Shown piece after piece: positions 1-8,017 of a stretch of 23,623 bases of DNA. Below the pieces are notes generated by a model. The model was not told the DNA's origin and ran no database searches. It was given only the letters and a program-made list of their open reading frames with translations. Made by a program: the position numbers and the translations under genes. Each line of letters begins with the position of its first letter. The stretch's first letter is position 1. The stretch is from an uncultured Spirochaetia bacterium (lineage in GTDB: Bacteria; Spirochaetota; UBA4802; JAGODF01), in contig CALCJG010000421.1 in the NCBI GenBank assembly GCA_937967705.1, positions 1 through 23,623 on the forward strand. Direction: 5' to 3'.

Positions 1-2612
1 TCACCCTGACGGTTTTCCTGGGAGGCTTCACGGCCTCGATCACCATGGTCATGATCACTGCCCTCACCCTGAGCATCATGACCGTCAACCACATCCTGCT
101 CCCGCTTATCAGCCGTCTGGCCCCGCTGGCCTTCCTTAGACGCTACCTGCTGCAGTGCCGCTGGGCCGTAATCGCGCTGTCCCTGGTGGCGGCCCACTGG
201 TTTGAACAAACCATCGGCAACAGCTACATGCTTATCAACATGGGGATCATATCCTTTGCAGCGGCAGCCCAGTTCGGGCCATCATTTGTCGGCGGCATGC
301 TCTGGAGCCGGGGAAACCGAACGGGGGCTCTCCTGGGGCTCTCCGCCGGATTTTTCCTATGGTTTTACACGCTGCTTCTTCCCTCGTTCATGAAGAGCGG
401 ATGGCTTGACACGTCACTGATCAGGGAGGGACTTTTCGGAATAGAGGCCCTGCGGCCCGAATCCCTGTTCGGGTTCCTGCCCGGGCATTCCCTGGCAAAT
501 TCCGTCTTCTGGTCCCTGGCAGTCAATACCATGCTGTACATCATCGGCTCCCTCTGGTCGACCCCTACTGAAACGGAAAGGGACCTTGCGGAGCATTTTA
601 CCAGCGACGAAGATCCCCTGCGCAGCATGGCCGACCTGAAGGACAAGGGAGAGACGCTGGACCTGGCGCCCCGTCTGGATAAAATCACATCGATGCTGGC
701 CCCCTATTTCAGCCCCGAGAGTACCGGGAGGATGATCGAAGAACTGCTGGTGGAAACGGGCCTGTCCGGACAGGAGCACCTGTCGCTCCTTCAGCTCGCC
801 GAACTCCGGGAGGCAGTGGAAAAGCGCCTCTCCGGCGCCGTGGGAAGCGCCACCGCCCGCAGCATCGTCAGCAGATCTCAAATCATCTCCCCCGGTGAAA
901 ACGAGCATATCCACCGCATATTCAGCGACATGCTGACAGAACTCGATCTTTCCCCCCTGGAAATACAGCGCAAGGTCAACTACCATCTGGAGAGGGAAAA
1001 GCTCCTTTCCCAGCAGGCCCTGGAACTGGAGGATCGTGTCCGGGAGCGGGAGAGGGAGATAAGGGAACGTGCCTCGATAGAAGAGGCCCTGGCCATGGAA
1101 AAGGAAAAACTGGCGGTAACCCTGGGCTCCCTCTCGGAGGGGGTGATTGCTACTGACGGAAAGGGCCAAATACTCTTGATGAACCGGGCGGCCAGGCGGC
1201 TCACAGGCGAGGACAGCGAAGACTTGCGGGGGATAACCCTGGGTGAAACTTTGCGCCTGCTGGATGAGAAAAGCGGAGCCCCCCTTTCCATGGAGTCCGC
1301 AGACTTGATAAATGAGAGCTACGAGACAAATCAGATGGGAAAAACGGCCCTCCTTCTCTCCCGAAGCGGAGAACGGAGACATATCACCTATACCGTTTCC
1401 CCCATCCTGGGATCGGCAGGAAAGGCCACGGGAACCGTCATCGCCTTTCGGGATATCACCGACGAGAAGAAGATGGAGGAAGAACTGACCAGGACAAGGA
1501 ACATGGAGTCCATAGGGATACTCGCAGGCGGCATTGCCCATGATTTCAACAACATCCTGACAGCGGTCATCGGCAACATCTCCCTGGCCCGAATTAAGCT
1601 CCCCGAGGAGAACGAGGTTCAGGGCATTCTCGCCGACGCCGAGGAGATATCCTTCAGAGCCAAGGACCTGACCCAGCAGCTCCTGACATTCTCCAAGGGC
1701 GGGGCGCCCATCCTCAAACCCTCCTCCATAGCCGAACTGCTCGAAAAAACCGTCAGCTTCTGCCTCCGGGGAACCAGCATCAAGAGCCGCTTCTCCATCG
1801 CCGGGGACCTCTGGACGGTGGAGATCGACGAGGGACAGATCAGTCAGGTAATCAATAACATTGTCATCAATGCCGTTCAGGCCATGCCAGGAGGCGGAAT
1901 TCTGGAAGTATCCGCCAAAAATGTTTTCATAGAGAAAAACATGAAAACCTTTGCCCGGGGACCATATGTCCTCTTCTCGATAAAGGACCAGGGGGAGGGA
2001 ATACCCCTCGCCAGGCTTGAGAAGATATTCGATCCCTATTTCACGACGAAATCCAAGGGAAGCGGACTCGGACTTACGACGAGCCATTCCATCATCAAGA
2101 AACACGGGGGACACATACTGGTCGACTCCATCCTGGGCAGCGGTACCGTCTTTCACGTCTATCTCCCTGCCACAAAGAAAAGCAGCGCCCCGTTTCACCA
2201 GGAGGAACAGACACAGCCGACCGAAGGCGGGAAAAGGATACTCCTCATGGACGACGAGGAGATCATCCGCAGCTCCATCAGCCAGATGCTGCTTCTGTCG
2301 GGTTTTGCAGTGGATACCGCCCGGGACGGCAATGACGCCCTGGATCTCTATAACAGGGCCCGGGGAAAAGACCAGCCCTATGACCTTATCATCATGGACC
2401 TGACGATACCCGGAGGCATGGGAGGGAGGGAGACCATCAGAATCATCCGAGAGAGCGACCCCTCGGTTCAGGTCATCGCATCCTCCGGCTACTCGGAAGA
2501 TACCACCTCAGCTGATTTCAAGAAGTATGGATTTAACGCCTTCGTCCCCAAGCCTTATAAGATCGATGTCCTGATCGAAGAAATCGTCCGCCTGACCCAA
2601 AAGACTTCCTGA
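1..2612 (+). CDS. Hybrid sensor histidine kinase with sodium:solute symporter-type (SSS) and STAC-like N-terminus, 5' truncated
   Basis: The reading frame is open to the left edge, so the true start lies outside the window; the first in-frame ATG is at 45. Residue numbers count from that ATG. The first ~170 residues are membrane segments, including the SSS-type stretch FGPSFVGGMLWSRGNRTGA (about 77-95). A helical region with VEKRLSGAVGSATARS (about 258-273) resembles the STAC segment that links SLC5 and kinase parts in CbrA-type sensors. Then come a coiled coil (~310-350), a PAS domain (~355-475), a HisKA box with phospho-acceptor His499 (GGIAHDFNN), an HATPase with N-box NNIVINAVQAM, G1 DQGEGIP and G2 GSGLGL, and a C-terminal receiver domain with Asp785 (IIMDLTIPG) and Lys836. 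It should sense or move a solute through the SSS part and phosphorylate its own receiver. The solute is not deducible. The permease gene 53 bases downstream may be co-transcribed. Confidence 0.93.
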   Translation, partial: TLTVFLGGFTASITMVMITALTLSIMTVNHILLPLISRLAPLAFLRRYLLQCRWAVIALSLVAAHWFEQTIGNSYMLINMGIISFAAAAQFGPSFVGGMLWSRGNRTGALLGLSAGFFLWFYTLLLPSFMKSGWLDTSLIREGLFGIEALRPESLFGFLPGHSLANSVFWSLAVNTMLYIIGSLWSTPTETERDLAEHFTSDEDPLRSMADLKDKGETLDLAPRLDKITSMLAPYFSPESTGRMIEELLVETGLSGQEHLSLLQLAELREAVEKRLSGAVGSATARSIVSRSQIISPGENEHIHRIFSDMLTELDLSPLEIQRKVNYHLEREKLLSQQALELEDRVREREREIRERASIEEALAMEKEKLAVTLGSLSEGVIATDGKGQILLMNRAARRLTGEDSEDLRGITLGETLRLLDEKSGAPLSMESADLINESYETNQMGKTALLLSRSGERRHITYTVSPILGSAGKATGTVIAFRDITDEKKMEEELTRTRNMESIGILAGGIAHDFNNILTAVIGNISLARIKLPEENEVQGILADAEEISFRAKDLTQQLLTFSKGGAPILKPSSIAELLEKTVSFCLRGTSIKSRFSIAGDLWTVEIDEGQISQVINNIVINAVQAMPGGGILEVSAKNVFIEKNMKTFARGPYVLFSIKDQGEGIPLARLEKIFDPYFTTKSKGSGLGLTTSHSIIKKHGGHILVDSILGSGTVFHVYLPATKKSSAPFHQEEQTQPTEGGKRILLMDDEEIIRSSISQMLLLSGFAVDTARDGNDALDLYNRARGKDQPYDLIIMDLTIPGGMGGRETIRIIRESDPSVQVIASSGYSEDTTSADFKKYGFNAFVPKPYKIDVLIEEIVRLTQKTS

Positions 2613-2665
2613 AGATCCGCAACCGGCAGGCAAAAGTTGTTGCGCAAATATTCTGCCGGGGAATA

Positions 2666-3562
2666 GTGTCCCTCATGAATTCGACGATCAAGGGAATCCT
2701 CTACATACTGACATCGGCACTGGCTTTCGCTGCTTCCACCGTCTTCGCCAAGCTTATCAACAATCAGTCCTCCATACCGGGCATCGAAATCACTTTTTTC
2801 CGTTTCTCCACGGGTTTTTTCCTGGTGCTGACCTGGATGCTCCTCATGAAAGAATCCTTCCGCCCTGTCAGGTTCCGCTACGTTTTTCTCCGCGGGCTTT
2901 TCAACACCGTGGCTGTGATCTTTTTTTTCATGGGTATCGAGCGGACAACGGTCACCCACGCCAACATGCTCAATATGACCTATCCCGTTTTTGTCTTCAT
3001 GATGGCCCCCTTTCTCAACGGGGAGCGCAATACACCTGCCAATTATCTCTACCTGGCCCTTACGATGGCAGGGGTTTATCTCATTGTCGTTCCGGACTTC
3101 AAAGCGGTTAACCCGGGGGATATCTTCGCCCTGCTCTCGGGAATCACCGCCGGCGGGGCCATTTCCACGCTGCGGGAGGCGCGCAAATACGACAGCTCTT
3201 CGGTCATTCTCCTCTACCTGATGGGCATGGGCGCCCTCATCAATCTTTTCATCGTTCTTCCCGTCTTCATCATGCCCGGCGGTCTCATGGCTTTCTATAT
3301 GGTCCTCCATGTGGCCTGCGCGCTGCTGGGCCAGCTTACGCTCACCGTCGGGTACCGGCATGTCGAAGCATCCACGGGTTCCCTGGTCTCATCAAGCCGT
3401 ATTCTCTTTGCGGGCATGATGGGAGTGATCTTTTTTGCGGACCCCCTTACAGAAAAGGTCCTTGCCGGCGGGGCGCTCATCGTCCTCTCACTCACAGGGG
3501 TGAGCGGCATACTCAACCGCTTCTTCGGGCGCCGGGAGCGGGTTGAGGAACCGCCCTCTTAG
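2666..3562 (+). CDS. DMT superfamily permease (EamA domains)
   Basis: This is a 298-residue protein made almost entirely of hydrophobic segments, about ten in number, arranged as two EamA-like halves. The first half contains FAKLINNQ and FFRFSTGFFLV; the second half holds a GYRHVEASTGSLVSSSRI-type motif typical of the conserved end of EamA repeats. Family members export or import amino acids, nucleosides, sugars or related metabolites across the inner membrane; this substrate is unknown. The GTG at 2666 follows a GGGG stretch by a few bases; ATG at 2675 is an alternative start. It follows the SSS-type kinase gene by 53 bases on the same strand, so the kinase could control it. Its TAG stop overlaps the TAA stop of the convergent gene by two bases (3560-3561). 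Confidence 0.9.
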   Translation: MSLMNSTIKGILYILTSALAFAASTVFAKLINNQSSIPGIEITFFRFSTGFFLVLTWMLLMKESFRPVRFRYVFLRGLFNTVAVIFFFMGIERTTVTHANMLNMTYPVFVFMMAPFLNGERNTPANYLYLALTMAGVYLIVVPDFKAVNPGDIFALLSGITAGGAISTLREARKYDSSSVILLYLMGMGALINLFIVLPVFIMPGGLMAFYMVLHVACALLGQLTLTVGYRHVEASTGSLVSSSRILFAGMMGVIFFADPLTEKVLAGGALIVLSLTGVSGILNRFFGRRERVEEPPS

Positions 3563-4320
3563 TGGGTTTCCCGCCTTTCCTTCCGGTGTTTGAAGAAATA
3601 GAGACCCGCATGGATCAGGGAGGTCAGCCAGGCCAGTCCGTAGAGATTACCGCTGATTTCAAGAAGGCCTTTCAGTGATGCCTGAGTGACCGCCAGAAGG
3701 CCAACAATCGCCGCTGAAAGATACAGGGCGATGAAGAGATATCGAAGCCGGGGAAAGCAGAAGAAATAGAAGAGGGAAATCCCCGCAGAAGCGGCAAACA
3801 TGGCTACCCATTTTACCCGTGTAAAGACCTGAAGGGAGATGATGGTGGATTCGGGAACATCCTGAACGTGCTGGTATTTCGTCAGCTCCAGAAGCTGCAG
3901 GTTCTCGGAAAAATCTCCGAAGAGCATGACGATACTCATGAAAACCACCGAATAGAGCATAAGACGCCACAGGAGGACATTTCTCCCCTTGCGGTAACTG
4001 TAACGGAAAACGAAATGAGCCAGAAACCCGAAGAAGAGGGGATAGAAGATCATGAAGACAAAATCCGCACGGTTGAGCGCGTCCATCCGGATCCTCAGGT
4101 TTTTTCCGATATCGTACTGGGGATTGCCCAGTATGCGGAACACCTCCTGCCTGCTGTCCGCCAGTTCGAACCAGTAGATTGCCGTCTGGAATCTGTGGGG
4201 GTTGGGATATTCGGCCGGCGACGGGTTCCCCTCCGCTGCAAACATGATGAGCCCCAGGGAAGAGAAGGTCAGAAGCCCCAGAAGGAAGACGATCAGGGCG
4301 GCCAGTACGGTTTTTTTCAT
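3559..4320 (-). CDS. Hypothetical polytopic inner-membrane protein
   Basis: I do not recognise this family. The 253-residue protein starts with a hydrophobic segment after MKKTVLAAL (possible signal anchor). A ~55-residue polar loop with AEYPNPHRFQTAIYWFELAD follows, then about five further membrane segments (around residues 85-105, 120-140, 165-185, 190-210 and 220-240). A soluble loop (about 140-165) carries ENLQLLELTKYQ. I chose the ATG at 4320 because GGAG lies eight bases upstream; the in-frame TTG at 4326 is too close to that site. It is transcribed alone, towards the DMT permease, with interlocked stop codons. No catalytic motif is visible. Topology supports an integral membrane protein but no function can be assigned. 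Confidence 0.75.
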   Translation of the reverse strand: MKKTVLAALIVFLLGLLTFSSLGLIMFAAEGNPSPAEYPNPHRFQTAIYWFELADSRQEVFRILGNPQYDIGKNLRIRMDALNRADFVFMIFYPLFFGFLAHFVFRYSYRKGRNVLLWRLMLYSVVFMSIVMLFGDFSENLQLLELTKYQHVQDVPESTIISLQVFTRVKWVAMFAASAGISLFYFFCFPRLRYLFIALYLSAAIVGLLAVTQASLKGLLEISGNLYGLAWLTSLIHAGLYFFKHRKERRETH

Positions 4321-4513
4321 GGTCAACTCTCCATTTCTTCTAAATCAGAAAATCCGGCGGGGACCGTTTCCGGCCCGCGGTACAGTCGGCTGAACCCGGT
4401 TTACGGGAAAACCGCTTTCCGACAGGACATGGAAAGACTATAGACCTTATATCGACAATTGCAACAATATTTTATCCCCAATCCCATCTTCTGTCAGGGA
4501 TGCCGGCCACGTC

Positions 4514-5800
4514 CTACCGTTCCTCTATGGGTATGTATTCCTGGAGATTCTCCCCGATGTAAAGCTGGCGCGGCCTTCCTATCTTGAAGGGTTTCGTGTC
4601 GTGCATCTCCAACCACTGGGCAATCCAGCCGGGCAAACGCCCGATGGCAAACATCACCGGATACATCTCAGTGGGTATTCCGAGGATTCGGTAGATGATG
4701 CCGCTGTAAAAATCGACATTGGGATACAGCTTCCGCTCGATGAAGTAGTCGTCCTTCAGCGCGACCTCCTCCAGTTCCAGGGCGACGTCAATCAGGGAAT
4801 CGCTTATGCCGAACTTCTTCACGAGGAGATTCATATGTTCCTTCAGTATGCGAGCCCTGGGGTCGTAATTCCGGTATACCCTGTGGCCGAAACCGAAGAG
4901 GCGGAAACGGCTGTTCCTGTCTTTGGCCTGTTCCACGCAGCTGTCTATAGACAGACCTTCATCCCTTATCTGTTCCAGCATTTCTATGACCTGCTGATTG
5001 GCACCGCCATGCAGAGGGCCCCAGAGGGCGCATATACCCGCACAGATGGAGGAATAGAGATTGACCATACTGCTTCCCACAAGCCGGACGGTGGATGTGC
5101 TGCAGTTCTGCTCATGATCGGCATGGAGGATGAGAAGGACATTCAGGACCTTCTCAATATCAGGGTCCACCTCGTAGGGCTTAACGGGGCTGTGGAACAT
5201 CATATGGAGGAAGTTGGCCCCGTAACGCAGATCATGCCGCGGATAGACGAAGGGCTCGCCGATGGAATGTTTATAGGAATATGCAGCGATGGTCCGGATC
5301 TTGGAAATCAGCCGCACTGCCATCAGATCGAAAGTCTCCACGTCAAAATCCACCGTAAAGTACTGAGGATAGTAGACGGAAAGCGCATTGACCATCGTGG
5401 AAAGGATCGCCATGGGGTGGGCCGTTACGGGGAATCCGTCGAAAAACCTCAGCATCTCCTCATGAATCATGGAATTTTCGGTTAGTCGCTGGGAGAAAAC
5501 CTTCCGCTCATCCTCCGTGGGGAGATGGCCGTACATCAGCAGATAGGCCGTTTCCGTGAAGGTAGAGCGCTGTGCCAGGACATCTATGGGTATGCCCCGG
5601 TAGCGCAGTATCCCCCTGTCTCCATCAATGAAGGTTATGGCGGAGGTACAGGACCCCGTGTTCTGATATCCTGTATCCAGGGTTATATGGCCCGTTTTGC
5701 TCCGCAGTTCGGAAATATCAATGGCCTTCTCGTTTTCCGTACCTGTAAGCACGGGAAATTCATATGTTGCGCCATCCAGGATCAGTTGTGCTTTGTCCAT
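4514..5800 (-). CDS. gltA: Citrate synthase (hexameric Gram-negative type)
   Basis: The 428-residue protein matches type II citrate synthase over its whole length. It condenses acetyl-CoA with oxaloacetate at the entry of the TCA cycle, in the cytoplasm. Visible catalytic elements are the HADHEQNCSTSTVR segment with the first active-site histidine, GPLHGGANQ with the second, GFGHRVYRNYDPRARILK binding substrate, and the aspartate in NVDFYSGI. The N-terminal region with DGATYEFPVLTGTE and GSCTSAITFIDGD is the extension characteristic of the NADH-regulated hexameric enzymes; NADH sensitivity here is inferred. The ATG is preceded by AAGAGG at good spacing. It is the last gene of the leftward run that includes efp, but 137 bases separate it from the DUF2273 gene, so it may have its own promoter. 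Confidence 0.97.
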   Translation of the reverse strand: MDKAQLILDGATYEFPVLTGTENEKAIDISELRSKTGHITLDTGYQNTGSCTSAITFIDGDRGILRYRGIPIDVLAQRSTFTETAYLLMYGHLPTEDERKVFSQRLTENSMIHEEMLRFFDGFPVTAHPMAILSTMVNALSVYYPQYFTVDFDVETFDLMAVRLISKIRTIAAYSYKHSIGEPFVYPRHDLRYGANFLHMMFHSPVKPYEVDPDIEKVLNVLLILHADHEQNCSTSTVRLVGSSMVNLYSSICAGICALWGPLHGGANQQVIEMLEQIRDEGLSIDSCVEQAKDRNSRFRLFGFGHRVYRNYDPRARILKEHMNLLVKKFGISDSLIDVALELEEVALKDDYFIERKLYPNVDFYSGIIYRILGIPTEMYPVMFAIGRLPGWIAQWLEMHDTKPFKIGRPRQLYIGENLQEYIPIEER

Positions 5801-5937
5801 ATCAGCCTCTTAACAGTAATAGAATAGGGGCAATCTCCTCCCCTGCGCCTCCAGGCCTCCTCGATCGAAAAGGAATCCGCATCGATGCAAAACGGCAAGA
5901 GAATCAGGAATTGTGGGAGAACGGAAAAAGGGAGAGG

Positions 5938-6165
5938 TCAGTCATCCCGGCGGCGGAAAAGACCCATGACGGAATCCACCAGGGAGACGCCGTCATCCCT
6001 GGTTTTTCCAATGATATACCCAACGGCAACCAGCAGGACGATGAGGAGGGTCTTGATGAAACCGATGGTGAAAATCAGAATACCCAGGACAAATCCCAGA
6101 AAAGCCCCCAGGGCCTTCCCGGGATTATTATTGATCCAGTCTCCCAGGTAATTGAAAAAGCTCAT
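5938..6165 (-). CDS. Small integral membrane protein (DUF2273-like)
   Basis: The 75-residue protein has an N-terminal amphipathic stretch with NNNPGKALG, two closely spaced hydrophobic helices (about residues 18-36 and 38-54) ending in VGYIIGK, and a charged tail RRRDD. The pattern GKxLGAxLGFxLG...GFxKTLxIxLxVxxGYxIGK is that of DUF2273, a family of unknown function in the cytoplasmic membrane, in Firmicutes often found near Asp23-type envelope-stress genes. Its ATG lies one base after the efp stop codon, so it is almost certainly translated from the same message as EF-P. No Asp23-like gene is present here. Confidence 0.8.
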   Translation of the reverse strand: MSFFNYLGDWINNNPGKALGAFLGFVLGILIFTIGFIKTLLIVLLVAVGYIIGKTRDDGVSLVDSVMGLFRRRDD

Positions 6166-6166
6166 T

Positions 6167-6730
6167 CTATTTCTTCACCCTTTCAACGTACTCGCCGGTG
6201 CGCGTATCGATCTTGATCTCGTCTCCCTCGTTGATGAAGAGGGGCACGCGAATCTCGGCCCCGGTCTCCACCTTGACCGGTTTCAGGACGTTGGTGGCCG
6301 TGTCGCCCCTTACCCCCGGTTCCGCATAGGTCACCTTGAGATTCACGAAGGTCGGCGGCTCGATGGCGATGGGTTTGCCCTCGTACATCGAGATGTCCAC
6401 CATGTCGCCCTCCTTGATGTAATCCAGTATATTGCCCACGTAATCCCGATCAATGGATTCCTGCTCATAACTCTCCGTATCCATGAAAACCAAGGCATCT
6501 CCTTCATCATAGAGGAACTGCATCTTATGGCTCTCTATGCGAACGTCCTCAACCTTCTCTCCCCCGCGGAAAGTCTTGTCAACGATGGAACCGCGGGTCA
6601 TGGAGCGAAGCTTGGTGCGCACGAATGCGGAGCCCCGCGCGGGTTTGACATGCTGATATTCCAGAACGGAGTAGATATCCCCGTCGATTTTGATCACCAT
6701 GCCCCTCTTGAAATCATTGCTGGAAATCAT
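6167..6730 (-). CDS. efp: Elongation factor P, with Arg at the modification-loop tip
   Basis: The 187 residues cover the three EF-P beta-barrel domains: an N-terminal KOW-like domain (1-65), the OB domain 2 (~66-125) and the C-terminal OB domain with the signature ending TGEYVERVKK. EF-P binds the ribosome E/P site and relieves stalling on polyproline stretches. The loop that reaches the peptidyl-transferase centre reads HVKPARGSAFVRTK, with Arg32 where most EF-Ps have a modifiable Lys. Arg32 is the residue rhamnosylated by EarP in Pseudomonas, but the rest of the loop (AFVRTK) resembles the Lys type. GGAG/GAGG precedes the ATG. It lies 13 bases after the M24 peptidase gene and one base before the DUF2273 gene, in line with the common peptidase-efp pairing. 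Confidence 0.97.
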   Translation of the reverse strand: MISSNDFKRGMVIKIDGDIYSVLEYQHVKPARGSAFVRTKLRSMTRGSIVDKTFRGGEKVEDVRIESHKMQFLYDEGDALVFMDTESYEQESIDRDYVGNILDYIKEGDMVDISMYEGKPIAIEPPTFVNLKVTYAEPGVRGDTATNVLKPVKVETGAEIRVPLFINEGDEIKIDTRTGEYVERVKK

Positions 6731-6743
6731 CCTCTGCTCCTGT

Positions 6744-7811
6744 TTATAGAATAATAATACTCTTGTCGGATTTCGTCAATATTTCCCGGCCGCCGGAGGT
6801 GACCAGAACCATGTCCTCGATACGGACACCCCCTTCCCCCGGCAGGTAGATTCCAGGCTCTACGGTAATGACACCGTTTTTCTTCAGCTTGAATTCCCCT
6901 CCCGTCTTAACGGCCGGGAGTTCGTGAACGTCCAGGCCTACCCCGTGTCCCAGGGAATGCCCGAAATACCCGCCGTATCCCTCCGAGGCGATGAGGTCCC
7001 GGGCCTTCCGGTCCAGGGCACCGGTGGTTACCCCGGGCCTAACGGCATTCTCCGCCGCCTCCTGTGCCCGGAGCACGATGCCGTATATCTCACGGAACCT
7101 CGGGTCTACTTTGTGAAGAAAGACCGTTCTTGTCAAGTCTGAATTGTAGCCCTCATAGACGCAGCCCATATCTATGAGGATCATATCACCGCTTTCAATC
7201 CTCTTTGTCGTTGATGTGGCATAATGAGGCATGGAGGAACCTTTGCCCGAGGCCACTATGGAATCAAAAGAGGTCCCGCTGCAGCCCCTGCGGCGGTAGA
7301 AGTAGTCGATCTCCACGGCAAGATCCCACTCGACAACCCCCGGCTTGATGAGCCCGAGAATGTGGGAGAAGCACTGATCGGCAAGATCCACCGCCCTGCG
7401 GATCATCGCCATCTCCCCCTCCTCCTTCTGAACCCGAAGGGCGTTGATCTCATCACCCCCAGGAAGGAGCTTGACTCCCCGCAGCTCCTTTTTCATAGCA
7501 AAGAAGGTGGAGAGGGTTAGGGAATGCTCCTCGAGATAAAGCGCCTTCCTTCCGGCCCCCTTCAGCAGGGAGCGAATCGTCTCCACGAGCCCGTCCTTCT
7601 GCAGAACGAAACGGACAGCCGGCGGCAGCAGGGATTGTGCATATTCCTCATAGCGTGAGTCCGTGATGAAGTAGACCGCGTCTGCATCCACCACCATCGC
7701 TGCGCTGCTTCCCGTAAATCCCGTCAGGTAACGAATATTGACGAGGCTGGATACGAGGTAGGGATAGCACCCCCGCCGGTTAAGGGCCTGTTTCAGTTTT
7801 CGTATTCGCAT
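6744..7811 (-). CDS. M24 family metallopeptidase (Xaa-Pro aminopeptidase/dipeptidase)
   Basis: The 355-residue protein has the creatinase-like N-terminal domain (NIRYLTGFTGSSAAMVV) and a pita-bread catalytic domain. The five metal ligands are visible: Asp in LIDMGCVYEGYNSDLTRT (two Asp), His in FGHSLGHGVGLDVHELP, Glu in VEPGIYLPG and Glu in GGVRIED. It should cleave the bond before proline in short peptides in the cytoplasm, recycling proline. The frame stays open upstream to 7913, but I chose the ATG at 7811 because GAGG sits six bases before it and the resulting length equals the family norm. The frame upstream of it reads as low-complexity leader. It heads the peptidase-efp-DUF2273 run. 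Whether it is closer to PepP or PepQ cannot be settled here. Confidence 0.93.
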   Translation of the reverse strand: MRIRKLKQALNRRGCYPYLVSSLVNIRYLTGFTGSSAAMVVDADAVYFITDSRYEEYAQSLLPPAVRFVLQKDGLVETIRSLLKGAGRKALYLEEHSLTLSTFFAMKKELRGVKLLPGGDEINALRVQKEEGEMAMIRRAVDLADQCFSHILGLIKPGVVEWDLAVEIDYFYRRRGCSGTSFDSIVASGKGSSMPHYATSTTKRIESGDMILIDMGCVYEGYNSDLTRTVFLHKVDPRFREIYGIVLRAQEAAENAVRPGVTTGALDRKARDLIASEGYGGYFGHSLGHGVGLDVHELPAVKTGGEFKLKKNGVITVEPGIYLPGEGGVRIEDMVLVTSGGREILTKSDKSIIIL

Positions 7812-7952
7812 GATATCCTCAGAGGAGAACGTTTCTCGCATCGGCGACGGGAAAGGGAAGGAGCCGCCGCGCCTGCCATAAGACAGATGGGGGGAAATTC
7901 CCAAAAAAAGCAACCCTTTTCCGGAAAGGACGAAGGACGTTCCGTGTAATGG

Positions 7953-7982
7953 TTGACAGGAGATAAGGCCCGCGCCACTAAT
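7953..7982 (+). promoter_or_regulatory. Candidate sigma-70 promoter for the ADC-like gene
   Basis: A perfect TTGACA (7953-7958) is followed after 18 bases by ACTAAT (7977-7982; four of six matches to TATAAT). Initiation would fall near 7989, shortly before the AGAGG ribosome-binding site of the gene at 8018. It lies in the divergent gap between the M24 peptidase and the ADC-like gene. Sequence-only prediction. Confidence 0.45.
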
Positions 7983-8017
7983 GATAGGAAATCAGGCTAC
8001 GACAGAGAGGTGATCAG

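Noticed and set aside
414..2198. Long open frame antisense to the histidine kinase
   Set aside because: The plus-strand frame carries every kinase motif; the antisense product is low-complexity without recognisable domains and arises from GC-rich codon usage.
4440..4513. Intrinsic terminator after gltA
   Set aside because: Only a five-base ATCCC/GGGAT stem with an 11-base loop and no T-run; not convincing.
5879..5888. GCATCGATGC palindrome upstream of gltA
   Set aside because: Ten bases without loop or second copy; no evidence of an operator.
7892..7902. GGGAAATTCCC near-palindrome between the peptidase and ADC-like genes
   Set aside because: Short, next to an A-tract, and not positioned against a clear promoter; likely chance.
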